DNA of 30,000 nt, from the NCBI GenBank assembly GCA_002005505.1, contig KV908487.1, positions 1-30,000 on the forward strand, read 5' to 3'. Origin of the DNA: Botryococcus braunii (Eukaryota > Chlorophyta > Trebouxiophyceae). Below the pieces are notes generated by a model. That model was not told the origin of the DNA, searched no databases, and was given only the letters and a program-made list of their open reading frames with translations. Position numbers and translations under genes: made by a program. Each line of letters starts with the position of its first letter. The stretch's first letter is position 1. Shown here in pieces: positions 15,980-28,753 of this stretch.

Positions 15980-18900
15980 CTGCAACCGAACCCTCCCACC
16001 GTCATCCACCCACACGGAAGCTTGTGGTGAGGCATCTGCCTCTCTCTCTCCCCCCCTCCCGTGCATTGCCTGCTCATTCCCAGGCAATGCCTGAGAGCAC
16101 GCTTTTACTGACTTACAACCACAATGCCCCAACAAAACATACTCCGGTACTGTAAAGTGGGTCGCACGGCATCGAGCACTTTTGAGGTAGCCCCCTTGTT
16201 CACCAGTGCCCCTGGACCCCGTAGTGCAACTTCCCACAGCACTGCCCGCAGTACTTCTCCTCTAGTTGGGAGCCACTCCCACCATAGCTTGTTTGAAGCG
16301 GGACGGATGCATCGTGACCGGTGTGAATAGCTTTGGAAATAGACCACCAACCTTTCTGCATTACTAGACCGATCAGCCGGAGCACGAGTCAGCCTCCCAA
16401 ATACTCCCCCACCACAAAAGATCGAAGCCACAAGTCTTCGTCCCTGAGCAGCATTAATCTTCAAACAGCCTTCCGCCTCTTCAAAGGCCGGGAACGGATA
16501 GATGCGGGGCCCAACCTGAGCGGGCAGAGTGTTCGGGACGTCCGAAGGGAGCATAACGCCTGCGGGTTCCGACATTCCCTCTGCTGAAGCAGCCCCCATC
16601 GGCAGTTGCCCAACCGCTTCCGGCATAGAGGCTACGGCCAACGGAGTTAGCGTCGCATCAGCAGGCAGAGCCGTCGTAGCGGGGATTTGCCCAACTGCCA
16701 AGTCCGGCATCGCTGCTCCGGCGGAAGGGATTACTGTAGCGGTGACCGGCAGTGCCGCGGTAGCGGGTGTCTCAGGGACTGCCGTGGGGACTGCCCCGAC
16801 AGGGGCAGTTGCCGCCGTGTCGGGCAGCGCTCCCGCTCCATCCATGCCCCACGACATTCCGCCCTGAGCCACGGGGAGCCACGGCAATCCAGCAAGGTCG
16901 CTTTCCGCCTCCGCATGCGCCCCCATGGCGGCGGGGGCGGTTGCGGGAGCCGCCCCAGGGAACATGGAAAACAGCCTCGCCAAGGGGGACGGGCGCGGGG
17001 CCACGACGGGCGCAATGCCCCGAGCGGTTAAGGGGGGTGTGGCGGCGGCACCTCCAGGAATGACGGCGCTGCCTGGAATAGGGCGCAACGCAGGAGGCGA
17101 GGGGTCGGTCGGATTGTAGTAGATCAGCGGGGGCGGGGTTGCGGATGAGTTGAGCAGCGGCGGCGGGGACGCGGAGGAGTTGAGCGGCGGCGGGGGAGCT
17201 GTCACATTCAGCGGGGGCGGGGAAGTGGAGGAGTTGAGCGGCGGCGGGGGAGTTGTTATATTCAGCGGGGGCGGAGCCATCGGGGGTGCGGGCGATGTCA
17301 TGTTTGAGGGGGGCGGGGCCGTCGGCGGTGCGGTCATGTTCATAGGGGGAGGGGCCAGCGGGGGCACGGGCGGATTGTAGCCGTCCAGCGTGAAGTCACA
17401 GATCGTGTTGTTGGCCCCATACTGAGCTTGGCACCGAAGCGCAAATGTGGTGAGCACCGCTGAAGAGACAGATGCAATGGCGTACCTGCACTCACAGGTA
17501 TCACTCACACAGGGGTAACGACATCCATTCCATTGCATACCTGCATTCACAAGTCTCAGTCACACGGGTGTGACATCCTTTCTAGCCTTGCCTGTGCGGT
17601 ATGTGCCAGTCACATGCGCCCCCTTCCCCCCACACACACACACACGAACACACACACACACACACTGTTGAGTGTATTGCCGGGATCATGTGCTCTTTTC
17701 CCCATGTTCCCCTGACGCCCTTGAGTCTCCCAGGTGTTAAGAACCCAGCCGCATTCATATTTCCTTTGTAGAAGAGGCAAATATGTTGTCTCTCTGAAGT
17801 CACGACTGCTCTGGGACTGAACACTGTACAAGATTGATGACAGAGAACACAATTGCTTGCTGCCGGAAAGTTTGTGTGTAACACCCTTAATCCGCTATCT
17901 TTGGAAGTGTTGAATCCAGTTCTTCATATTCCAAAGTGTGCTTGATGCATTCTATCGGAGAAAACGGGCACGGGAAGAGGAGCCGGGAAGGGGGGGGGGG
18001 CGCTGACAGAGGGGAGACAGGGGGAGGAGAAAGGCAGACGGGGGAAGGGGGAGATTGGGGCGGGTCCCCCTTTTTTTTTTTGGGGGGGGGGGGGGGGGAC
18101 AACGGCGACATACAGTGTGGTAAGGGAGGGGCTGCACAGCCACTGTCAGCACAGCACAGCCAATGTCAAAACATATTAAGGAGTTAAGAAATTGTACAAC
18201 AGGACTTTGAATGCCAAAAAATTTTTAGAGTTAAGGACATGTACAACGGGAGCTGCTTCACCATGTCATGGCATGGATCTTGTCCAGTTAAAACCCACTT
18301 GCTCGTGCCCCACAAAGGAAGACAGCTGCCCTATACCCACCAAGCCTGACATATTTGCCATTTGCGCTGTCACATGAGATGATGAATGCCAAACGACATC
18401 TTCAGGGGCGTAAGGGCGTTGGCAAGTAACGAGAGAAGAGGGCGACTTCAAAGGTCTTTTTGGGGCCCAGGGCTGCATGTCTGAACTCAACAATTTATAA
18501 GGGGGAGGGGGGGAGGAGATCGAGTAAGGGTCTACTTACCCGTAACCGGACTCAAACTGCAGTTCCCCCCACACCACAAACACTACCATCAGCGACATGC
18601 TTTGCACACAGTCATGGGCACTGCCCCCAAAGCACTTGAATATCTACAGGTTAGCAGGACACTCTGCCCAAGAAGAAGGAGGAGAAGAAAGAAGAAGAAG
18701 AAATTATGTGGAGCCAATGCAAGCGCCTGACTTAAGTGGCCCCGGGGGGATTTGGAGGACCAAAAAAAAGATAATATCATCTTGGAGCAGCCATCCAGCT
18801 TGTCGGCTAATCATTTCAACGTGTGGGAGTGGGAAAAGTGGGGATGGAGGCTTGAGGGCTGCAGAGGATGGGGAATCAATAGCCGAGAATGCAGCAATGC

Positions 18901-19635
18901 AACCACCTGATAAGCCATTCCATTCATAAGCCATATTCCTTCCTTCCATCCAAGGTAGCGATCCAGCGGGCAAGCTTTGAGCGATCCACACGTGTCATCA
19001 CTCACACGCTTACCACTTCAGCACGCAACTACTTTGCAAGCATATCTAGCCACGAACACAGCAAAAGTGCCTTCGAGGGACCTGCTCGGGGATGTGTGAA
19101 GGATATCCCGCAACTTCTCATCTTCATTGCAAAGAGGCAACAGAACAGGCAGAGGCAAATGAACCCAGGGAGGGGGTACAAGGTCTGACACTGTCCTTAG
19201 ACCGGGCCCGTACATCTTCCTGCACAACTGGCTCGTACTGCATCCCCCCACCACACACACGAATGTTGGCAACAGGCCTTTTCACATTAGTACGCTCCTT
19301 GTCGTACAGAACAAAATGATGGTGTAGTAATATGATATGGTCCTGATCGTGATTTGAGACTATGATCAAATTTTTATCTAAAACTAAAACTAGGAGAAAT
19401 ATAAAGAAACACCAGAAGACAAAGGAGTTTCCTCGTGTGCAGTAGATTTTGAAGCAAGTGTGCTGTTGCAAAAACATCTGCTTCAAGTAGAGCAAGGCAC
19501 TTGCGCTGAAAAGACTTCTAGGTGTCCTTGATCCCGGCGTATTTGCCTGGGCCTCACTATCCTTCTAAGTTGACGAGCGAAGCAAGGCACGCCACTCTTT
19601 AAGTTGTCAACTGTGCCTGTAGAAACCTTTGCCTT

Positions 19636-19673
<38 letters not shown>

Positions 19674-19682
19674 ACACACACA

Positions 19683-19721
<39 letters not shown>

Positions 19722-22398
19722 GCGCGCACACAATATTGAAAAGAGAAAACCGAGATTGCCTTAAGTTTCACTTTTAACCGTGTGGGCCACAATTTCTCTG
19801 AGGAAGGGGTAACACAAATGGTATCCGAGAAGAAGTTTTGTAAGGGAGGAGGGAAACATGTCCTCCAAGACCAGCCAATACAATTGTAGAGAATGATTTT
19901 GTCAACAATATCGAAAACGTTTGGGAGGCGAGTGGAGGAGGGGCTCACGTTGTTCCAAACACCGGGGGACGTCTTGTTCAGGGGGGCCATCAGATAATTG
20001 GACGCCGCGCGAAGCAAGGCGTAAGGGAATCTGGGAGCAGCTGCAAGAGTCCCCACAAGTTCCACAATGTTATTGCCCGTGACAAACTACTGAGCGGCAA
20101 CTGAACCAGTAACAACTGAAAAGCCCATGATTACTCAGGGCATGATATTGACGACGAGACAATGGCAACGATGCAAACTACTGCAAGCATTGTTGATGAC
20201 ATAGATGACAAGGGCCCCCTCATGACACAAAACGTTGCTCATCCCTTCAGCCATAATGGCTGGTCCTGGATCTAATATTTCCTTCCTTCCGTCCTTCCTG
20301 CAAGACGCAGCAAGGTGACATACAAACAGGTATCCCCTGATTATAAGATCTCAGCTAAGAGCTTGCAGCCCCTGCTCATTATAAGAGAAGGTATACTATT
20401 GGTCAACAAAGAGTTTATTTGTTTCCCTCCATTCGCAGTTTCATTTTCGTCCCCCCCTTTTACGCGCCACACCCCAACTCAAACTCGGGAGGGGTTGTCC
20501 CAGGCTATGAGACGCACGTGCGCGTGTGTGCGCACGCATACGGTGGGGGCGCACAATTGCGGAAGGGGATTTTAAGGGGTGTGACCTGGTCACACATCTG
20601 TTGAAAGACAGACAATGCGAGTTCTGAGGGGCGGAGGGAGGGAGGGGGGGTGCGGGGAGAAGGAGGGAGAAGGCCGGGCGGGGGAGAGAGAGAGAGACGG
20701 AGGGAGGGAGGGAGAGGGAGAGAGAGAGAGAGAGAGAAGAAGGGGGGGGGGAGAGAGTCCGCTTGAGACGGGGAGAAACTTCTACATCGACCACAATGAG
20801 GGAGCAGAAAATGAGAACGTGCCAGTGTTTTCGACGAACTGGACCAGGGCTCCGAGGGTGCCGACGGCCTCCATGGCCGCAACGGCAATAACGTCCTTAG
20901 CAGTCGCATTTAATCGTCCGGCCGTCGAATTGTCGCTGGCAATATTGAGGGCCGCATACTGCCTGGCCACAAACTCCCAGGGGGCTCCGCTGTAGAAGAA
21001 CTGCATCAGCCCCGCCCCAAAACCTGCTTCGGACACCCCAAAATAAAAGAGAAACGAAGGGCGGATGGGAGGTAATGTCCGGGGACCCCGCGCAGCTTCC
21101 ATGTCTGGAGCAGCCACTTGGAGCTCCAACGCCAGCGCAGACAGTCCCCAGTGGGGGTCCCAGCCAGCGCAGTCAGTCCCCAGTGGGGGTCCAACACCAG
21201 CGCAGCCAGTCCCCAGTACGGAATATAGTAGGGTCCCCAGCTTACAACATCCCCCTAAAGTATTTGTGTTTAATCGGGTTTTAACGCCTCAACCTGGGGA
21301 TAACGAGGACGGCTTGAACACATACAATAGCGGAAGCGCAACTCACGCAACGTGCAGAGCACAAGCAGAGCTTGTTATTACAGAAGAGTCTTTACAGTTA
21401 CGTCTTTGCAATTGGAGACACTGAACCGACTCCAGAGTTGGGGCTCATGATGCTCGAGCTTGCGAGCGCTATTCACAGATTGATTTGTAGACGCGCACTT
21501 TTGCAACGTTATTGCTGTAATTCACGGGATGTGCCTCTCCCCCATCACCGCAGTGCAACGGCCCACGTGACTTCAAACACTCTTGCTGTGGTTATTGCGG
21601 TCATTGGTCATTGCTGTGGAGCAATGGCGTGCCTGTGTGTGTGTGTGTGCGTGCACCCGTGCTTGCTGACGCAACACTTACGTGTGTGCGTCAGCAAGGC
21701 AAGCACGCCTTCAGATCCATCTGTTCTTTTAAGATTGGGGGTGGTTTCCATGCACAAATCCCCTTCCTGGAAGAGCCATCTGCGTTCTTTCTTCCTGCCT
21801 CTTCTGGAAAGAGTTCCAGACAGGAGAGGAGGGTGTGGCAGACGGTGCAAACCGTTAAACAGAATGCAGAAACAGAGCAAGGAGAGTGAATACCTGGCCA
21901 TCCACCTCCGTGCAGGTGTGGTAGTCAAACACATAAGGCACAGTGTAGTTTGGTAAGGGGTAGAAGCCTGGTTGCCCGCTGCCTGAGCCCCCCTCAACCC
22001 CAATTAGCAATGGGTAGGGGTAGGAGCATCCTCCACATACAATAAGAAGCCCCCCCCCCCTCTCCGCGAAACAAATAAACACACACACACATGCACGCAC
22101 ACACACACATGCACGCACGCGCGCGCGCGCACACACACACAGGGAACATGAATCCAAGGACGGGGCACAGAATAAGGCTCTACCTTTGTACATGTCCTTT
22201 GGGAGTACTGTCTGGGATATCCTCTGTGCATGTGTGTGTGTGTGTGTGTGTGTGTGTCCACTTCAAGTAAACCCCATCCATCAACTGTGTCGCATAATTT
22301 CCCCTGCCCCCGAACCCCCCCCCCAAAAAACCAAAGGGGAAAGGGAAAATGAAGGCCGCTCTAAGGAGCCGTCTCAGCCACACACAAGCACGCACACG

Positions 22399-22449
<51 letters not shown>

Positions 22450-22505
22450 GCGCACACAAGCACGCACGCACATCCACACATGTACCCACACACTCAGCCA
22501 GACAA

Positions 22506-22548
<43 letters not shown>

Positions 22549-22981
22549 AGCATACAACCACGTGGACCTGGAAAGGCAGACATCTGCACACACGCATGCA
22601 GTGGCTGAATATTTACCCGCAGCAGTGTTCTTCCACCAGGTGTCTTCATATGCGGTGAGATTAGTGTTTCTCCTTTGGCCCAGCACTTGCACCTTCTGGT
22701 TCCAGAGCGGGGTTTTCGTGGCGGCCAACAATTCATTGGCCAAGGAAATATCCGCTGGGCAGCCCCACCTCATGACACCACATCAGCACGAGACCCAATC
22801 CCTCCCTCTGCCTTTGCCCAGCAAGAGACAACTCCTAACCAGAGTCGAGAAGCCAGGCTTGTCTACGGTGCTATATAGTGGTTGTGGGTGTGTGTGTCCT
22901 GGGGGAGGGGGGCGGGGATATGGTTCAGTATGTTGCACTCTTTATTTCACCCCTCTCTCTGTGCGTGCATGTCTGTGACTC

Positions 22982-23029
<48 letters not shown>

Positions 23030-26000
23030 ATATGTGTTATTTGAGATTAAATGCGTTATTTTATATGTGTTATAGCTCCGTTATGCTATGTGTTATCTTT
23101 ATGTGTGTGTGTGTGTGTGTGTGTTAATGCGTGCGTGTGCATGTCTGTGATTCTGCAAGTGTGTGTGTGTGTGTGTGTGCGTTTTAGCAGGGGGGGGGTG
23201 GGAGTTGGGGGTGGGTGGGGAGGATCTGCGGTCTTTCTTTCTGATCATGACATCACTTCAGCAACACTACTCACCACACTAATCGTCTGTGTCATTCCGG
23301 TAAGAGGAAGAGCTCAATCTTGGCCATTGTGATGCTAGCTGATTGCCTGAGTCATAGCTAAGCTTTTCCTTAAAAGCCCAGAAGTTGCGCAAACAAAAGT
23401 GGTTTCCTGCTTCTTTGTGCTAAGACATTCTTTGGGTCCTGGCCCGCCCATGGACTGTGCGCACAAGCACTGACAGATGTGCAGCAAACATTAACAAGAG
23501 TGAAAGAAAGGTGTAGTCCATGTTCACCGTGATTACAAGACAACATCGGCGGGCCTGTCTGTACGGGATGATGAAGTGATGATGCAGTGATTCAAGAGTA
23601 TAACTGCCACATAATAGGTACCGGTATATCGAGAAAGGAAATTAGGATAGAAAGCTATCTCGAGGATGGAAATTGGCAAAGAAAGCTTGATAGCTGTGTG
23701 TGAAGTGGCAGGGGAAAAGAGGAACGAGGCTCCGCTCCCTCAGGGGGAGACCGGAAGCAGAGGGGGCGGGAGGGGCATAAAGATAGCTATCTATAGAGAC
23801 GTCAAAGAGAAGTGCGGAAGTGCGGACCACACCAGTGGAAAGCGTATCGAAAATGCACTGGCCAAATAAGAAGCTGCATCCCCACCGCCAACATTGATCA
23901 GTGTAGGCTGCACATATGGGTACAACTTGACAGTAGCACACATGGCCTGTATGAGTAATTCTATAAGTAGCTATATGTCACATATCTTGTTAACACAATA
24001 ATAACACAAAGCTGCTTATGGTTGACTTCTTTCGATGAATTGGACGTACAAACAGCGCAAGACAGCGAAAGCTAATGAATAAGGACATTAAACATTTGGC
24101 TGTTTGTGATTATTGAATACCACTAAAAGATATTGAGACTATTTGACATTCTGCGCAGTTTTGACGGTGAGACTCTCAAGAAATAAGGTGTGGTAAGGTA
24201 CACAAAAGTTAGCCGCCAAGACTTGTTTTGGCAGCCCTTGGTTGAATTTAAAGCTTTTCAGGCATCGTCTCAGTTTTCGGACGCAAGCACTTTTTTTTTT
24301 TTTGGTGGGGGTCAGACACTAATATTTGGAGTTTTGAACAGGGTTGCCACCAAATTGTTCCATATGTTTATGAAAACCCTTTAATTTTGGACAATTTTTC
24401 TGAGTCAATATGATGTCATCGAGAATGGCTTACTAATACTTAAGTAGATTAATAAAAGCCATACGCATAGTACTTGTAATGTCAAGAAACACAGTAATAT
24501 GACTGAACTTCCCAGAAATAGGGGGTGGGGCGGGGTAGGGAAAACAGAAAATGGCATCCAAAAGTGGCAAGCAATCAGGTAAGAAAGCTGACCTTGAGAC
24601 CTATACTTGAGACCTTACGGGCGTGTGTCTACTGAGCAGCGGTACTTGGCACTTGCTTAAGATAGATAGCAACAGCAACGACACAGGCAATGTTTGAAAG
24701 GAAAACAATACATTAACATTAAATATATTATTGCTAGCACCAGCCACAGTAACCATGCATGTCAAGTTGGCTTTGTACGCAATGAAAAACTTGAAACGCG
24801 TTGATTTTGGTTGGCAAAAGCAACAGTGGAAAAAACGAAAGAAAAAGAAAAAGATAGAGAGGCGGAAGAGGAATGGTGTGTGGAGGAATCGAACCTGGAG
24901 GCCGGTCCGTTAGCTTCTATGGGATAGTAGCACTGGTTGCCTGTGGTACCACACTGATCCAGCCAGCTGGCTTGCTTGCACTCCCAGTTGATTGCGTGTG
25001 TAAAAATGCAGATGTCTCCAAGGCGAACCTTTTGAGTGCTGTTGTTAATTTGGGAGCATGTTCCATTTGTAATGGGCTGCAGCACATTAGTTTTGATCAA
25101 ATCACAAGCCGATCACAAGCAACTATTTCTCTCACTCGATAGAATAATAACTATAATGGAATCTTGTTAATCTGCCTGCCTGCAAAGAATGCCCCCCCCC
25201 CCCCAACCCCTCCTCCTCTCACATCTCGCGTCCCTTTCAATGCCCAATTACCCACCTACTCCTCTGCACCCGAGCACCCACACCTATGTGCCAGTCTCCC
25301 CACCCCCCAACACACCCACACACGTGCACAGACACATTCACTCTCCCTCACATACACTCTCTGTTTGAGTCGAAGCACACCTGAATTTCTTCATGTCAAT
25401 ACCCTGTGTCTCCCAGATCCATGCACTTGAAACACACAACTCCCCCCCTTCTCTCTCTCTCTCCCTCTCTCCCCCCCCACCCTCTCTCTCTCTCTCTCTC
25501 TGTGAACTCACACATGAAGTCCCACATGTCACGCCATGCGTCTCCCCCCCCCCAAACACACACACACACACACGTGCGGGCGTGCAAACGCACGCAGACA
25601 GAGGAGGGGCATAAGTTGGAGAGGAGGGGTGAGGCGGGGAGAAGAAAGCACGCATGTCACACGCACACAGAGCAAGGAAGGCATGAGATGGGGGGAGGGG
25701 GGGAGGCACACCACGTCCGCCATGGGCGGGCGAGATGCGCGGGCGCGGGCGCGTGCACGGGTGCCCGCAGCTACAGCGATGACGGGCTCCGCGGGGTTGC
25801 TCCCGACGAGCGGCTCCTTGGGCGGGTTCATGATGCCTCCCACGGCTGGGGACCAGCCCGAGGTACCGGTGTAGATCAGCTCCTTCACGTACTGTGCGCA
25901 TGACATCAGCTCCGTGATGCAAACAGATGTCGTTACGGGTCCGATTCCTGTGCCGCAAGGAGTGGAAGTGATGGATTTCTTTCTAGGGCTCGATAATAAT

Positions 26001-27559
26001 GTTCTAATAAAGCTGCGGAAAGGGAAATTTAGCTCCCGGCTTGCCCTGTTTCTTGCACTTGAATAAGGCTCAACCCCGTGGTTCAGTGTGTGTGTGTGTG
26101 TGTGCGTGGGGGGGGGGGGGGAGGGGGGGGCTGGTTGGAGGGGTGGGATTGGAGAAAACAAAGGAAAGAAGGTAAGGACTCTAACAACTTGTGGCAGGGA
26201 CTGTGACTAGGCAAGTATCTTCAAATGCCAAAAGCAAAAACCAAAAGCTCAAAGCCAATGCGAAAACCAAATTCATTGATAAAAAATTTAAACAATGAAA
26301 AAAGAAAGGGGATGGAAGTGCACCGGAAGCGGCGAGGACGATGGGTTGACCCAGCATGTCTCCGTACGACCAGTAGAGGCACAGCGTCTTGTCAATTGGG
26401 ATGACGGTTGTGTTTCCCATGGCAGACTTGTAGTAATATGCTTCCGATGTTCCTGTCACACGAAACAACACTGTAGTTCTTCTGCTTTCAATGGTCCTGG
26501 CACATGAAATGACATTCCCTCATTCATTACCGTCACACTTCGATACATCCTGAGTACTGTTGCGATTGAATGTTCCTGGCACATGCAAATGCACTCCCCG
26601 TATTTATCTCCAACACAGTTTGCATGGCATTCTCACAGAGATATGAGACCTATGTTCCTGGCACATATGACAACACCCCCTCATTCATTGCCATCACATG
26701 TTCATGCCCAACATGTAGTATGCTTCTGACGGCCCTGTCACATGAAACAATACTCCCTCGTTCAATGCACCATCTTCATTTTCCCCTTTCCACGTGTGTA
26801 GCAACATGCTTCCGACGTTCCTTAGAAAATGTTACAATATTCATCTGAATGAAGGTCACTTCCATCACACTTTTTTGATGGTAAGCCTGTAATAATGTGA
26901 TTCTGATGTTCCTGGCTCATTGAACAACAGTCCTTCACTTATCTCCATCACACACTTGTCGTGGCCTCCCCCCGACAAGCTGTATAGAAATGTGCTTACA
27001 ATGTACTCGGCACAGCAAAACACATGTGCTTGGGATGTTCCTGTCTCAGCATAAAACATGTACTTCAGATGTTTCCAGCACGACAAACGACATGTGCTTC
27101 TGATGCTCCTGGCACAGCATCCACCATGTCCTTCGGATGTTCCCAGCACAGCAAACAACACTCCTTTATCCACCCTCCACCACCTGCTCTGCTTCAAAAT
27201 CTGGCCTCTAACTGTTTGTCGGGAACACCAACACCCCCCCGCCCCTTTTCAAGAATAAAGCCAAAGTACAGAAAGCCTTGCTTAATCCCTCATACCTCCA
27301 CGCGACATTCACACATGATAAAACCCCGACAAAAACAAAGAGTTGACAAAAACAAATATCAAAACAGAGACCAAAACATACACACGCACATAGACACACA
27401 CACACACACGCTCCCACGCACTTTCTCTCTCTCTCTCCCCCCCCCCCTGCCCCCTCCCTCCTCCCTCTGACACTCACAAAGACGCGAACACATCCACGCT
27501 CCCTCCCCTAGCCCCCACACCCCGCCTCTTGCACGCGCACACTTCCGGAGCGCAAAAAT

Positions 27560-27594
<35 letters not shown>

Positions 27595-28044
27595 ACAGAG
27601 GAATGTGAAGGATGGGAAGAGCACATTTAAATTAAAGCCGGGGTGGGGTGGGGTGGCAGCAACGCACCAGAGAAATCGCCTTCGTCAGCGACCATGAGGA
27701 TGGAGCGTCGAATGCCGCCAAACTTGAGGTCGCACAGGGGGTCTTCCGGCCCGAGCAGGGGTGGGGCGGGCGGCGGCGGCGGTGGAGTTCCAGTGCCTGT
27801 GCCTGTTGGGGGCGGATTTCCTGAGCCTCCAATGCCCCCCAGAATGCCGCCCAGCCATCCGTTGATTTGGGCCTTCAAGGCGGTCTTGTTCACGCCGTTG
27901 CTGAACCATTCGTCGATGTCGTCCATCCCCACCGTCACCGTCTCTCCTAGCACCGCCGCAGGGCCAAGCAATGCCACGAGCAGGAGGCCAGGTATCGCAT
28001 ATCTGCACAGAGGCACAAGCAAGGCTCAGAGTCTCTCTGTCTGC

Positions 28045-28077
<33 letters not shown>

Positions 28078-28656
28078 GGGGGGGGGGAGAGTGAGTTCTA
28101 GGGAGTCAAGAAAAGTGAAGTAAAACATACTGACATAAGCCTGGTCGACAACGAAGTGAGGTAAAACAGCTGGATCCTTAATTATAAACATATGGGCGCT
28201 GAACCTTAAGTCGAGCAATGAACATCATAGCTATGCTGTAAGGTTGACAACGAAGTGAAGTAAAACAGATGAATCCTAATTATAAACATGTCGACGCTGA
28301 ACCCCAAGTATCAGGCAATGCACATGATAGTGCTCTGAGGTTGACATTGAAGTGAAGTTAAACAGATGGACCCTACAGTTTAAGTGCCAAGCATTGTGAA
28401 GCATACCTCTGGATGGAACATGTGAATCATGCATGGCAATAGGGTAAGAAATACTCTCTGCATGTGACTGAGTTCACAGCAATGAATATCACCCTTGATG
28501 AACTTGATTCGGGGGCCTTTTAACGCAGTCAAAAAATTAAACTTTTGAGAGGACTCCAAAACTTGAAACAACTAAATATGGAATTCTGTCTGTGTCCGAA
28601 CCTCTTCCAGCCCACTGCAACCAGCTTAGGACATGGCAATGCACGAGAGCACGCAC

Positions 28657-28753
<97 letters not shown>

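Larger units (their letters stand above)
17460..19032 (-). other. Unresolved part of gene A
   Basis: Phase arithmetic demands at least one exon here, entering in phase 0 and leaving in phase 1, but no candidate satisfies both edges. Possible pieces are near 18404-18360 (AQMANMSGL between CAG and GTGGGT) and near 18130 (PLPYHT before GTATGT). The stretch also holds a (CA)n run near 17632-17665, G tracts near 17990 and a T11-G17 run at 18071-18098. Confidence 0.35.

Noticed and set aside
24870..24960. tRNA-like T-arm (GGTTCGATTCC) on the - strand
   Set aside because: Only three base pairs form in the T stem, no D-arm or anticodon arm can be built, and the sequence is better explained as the donor of gene A exon 5.
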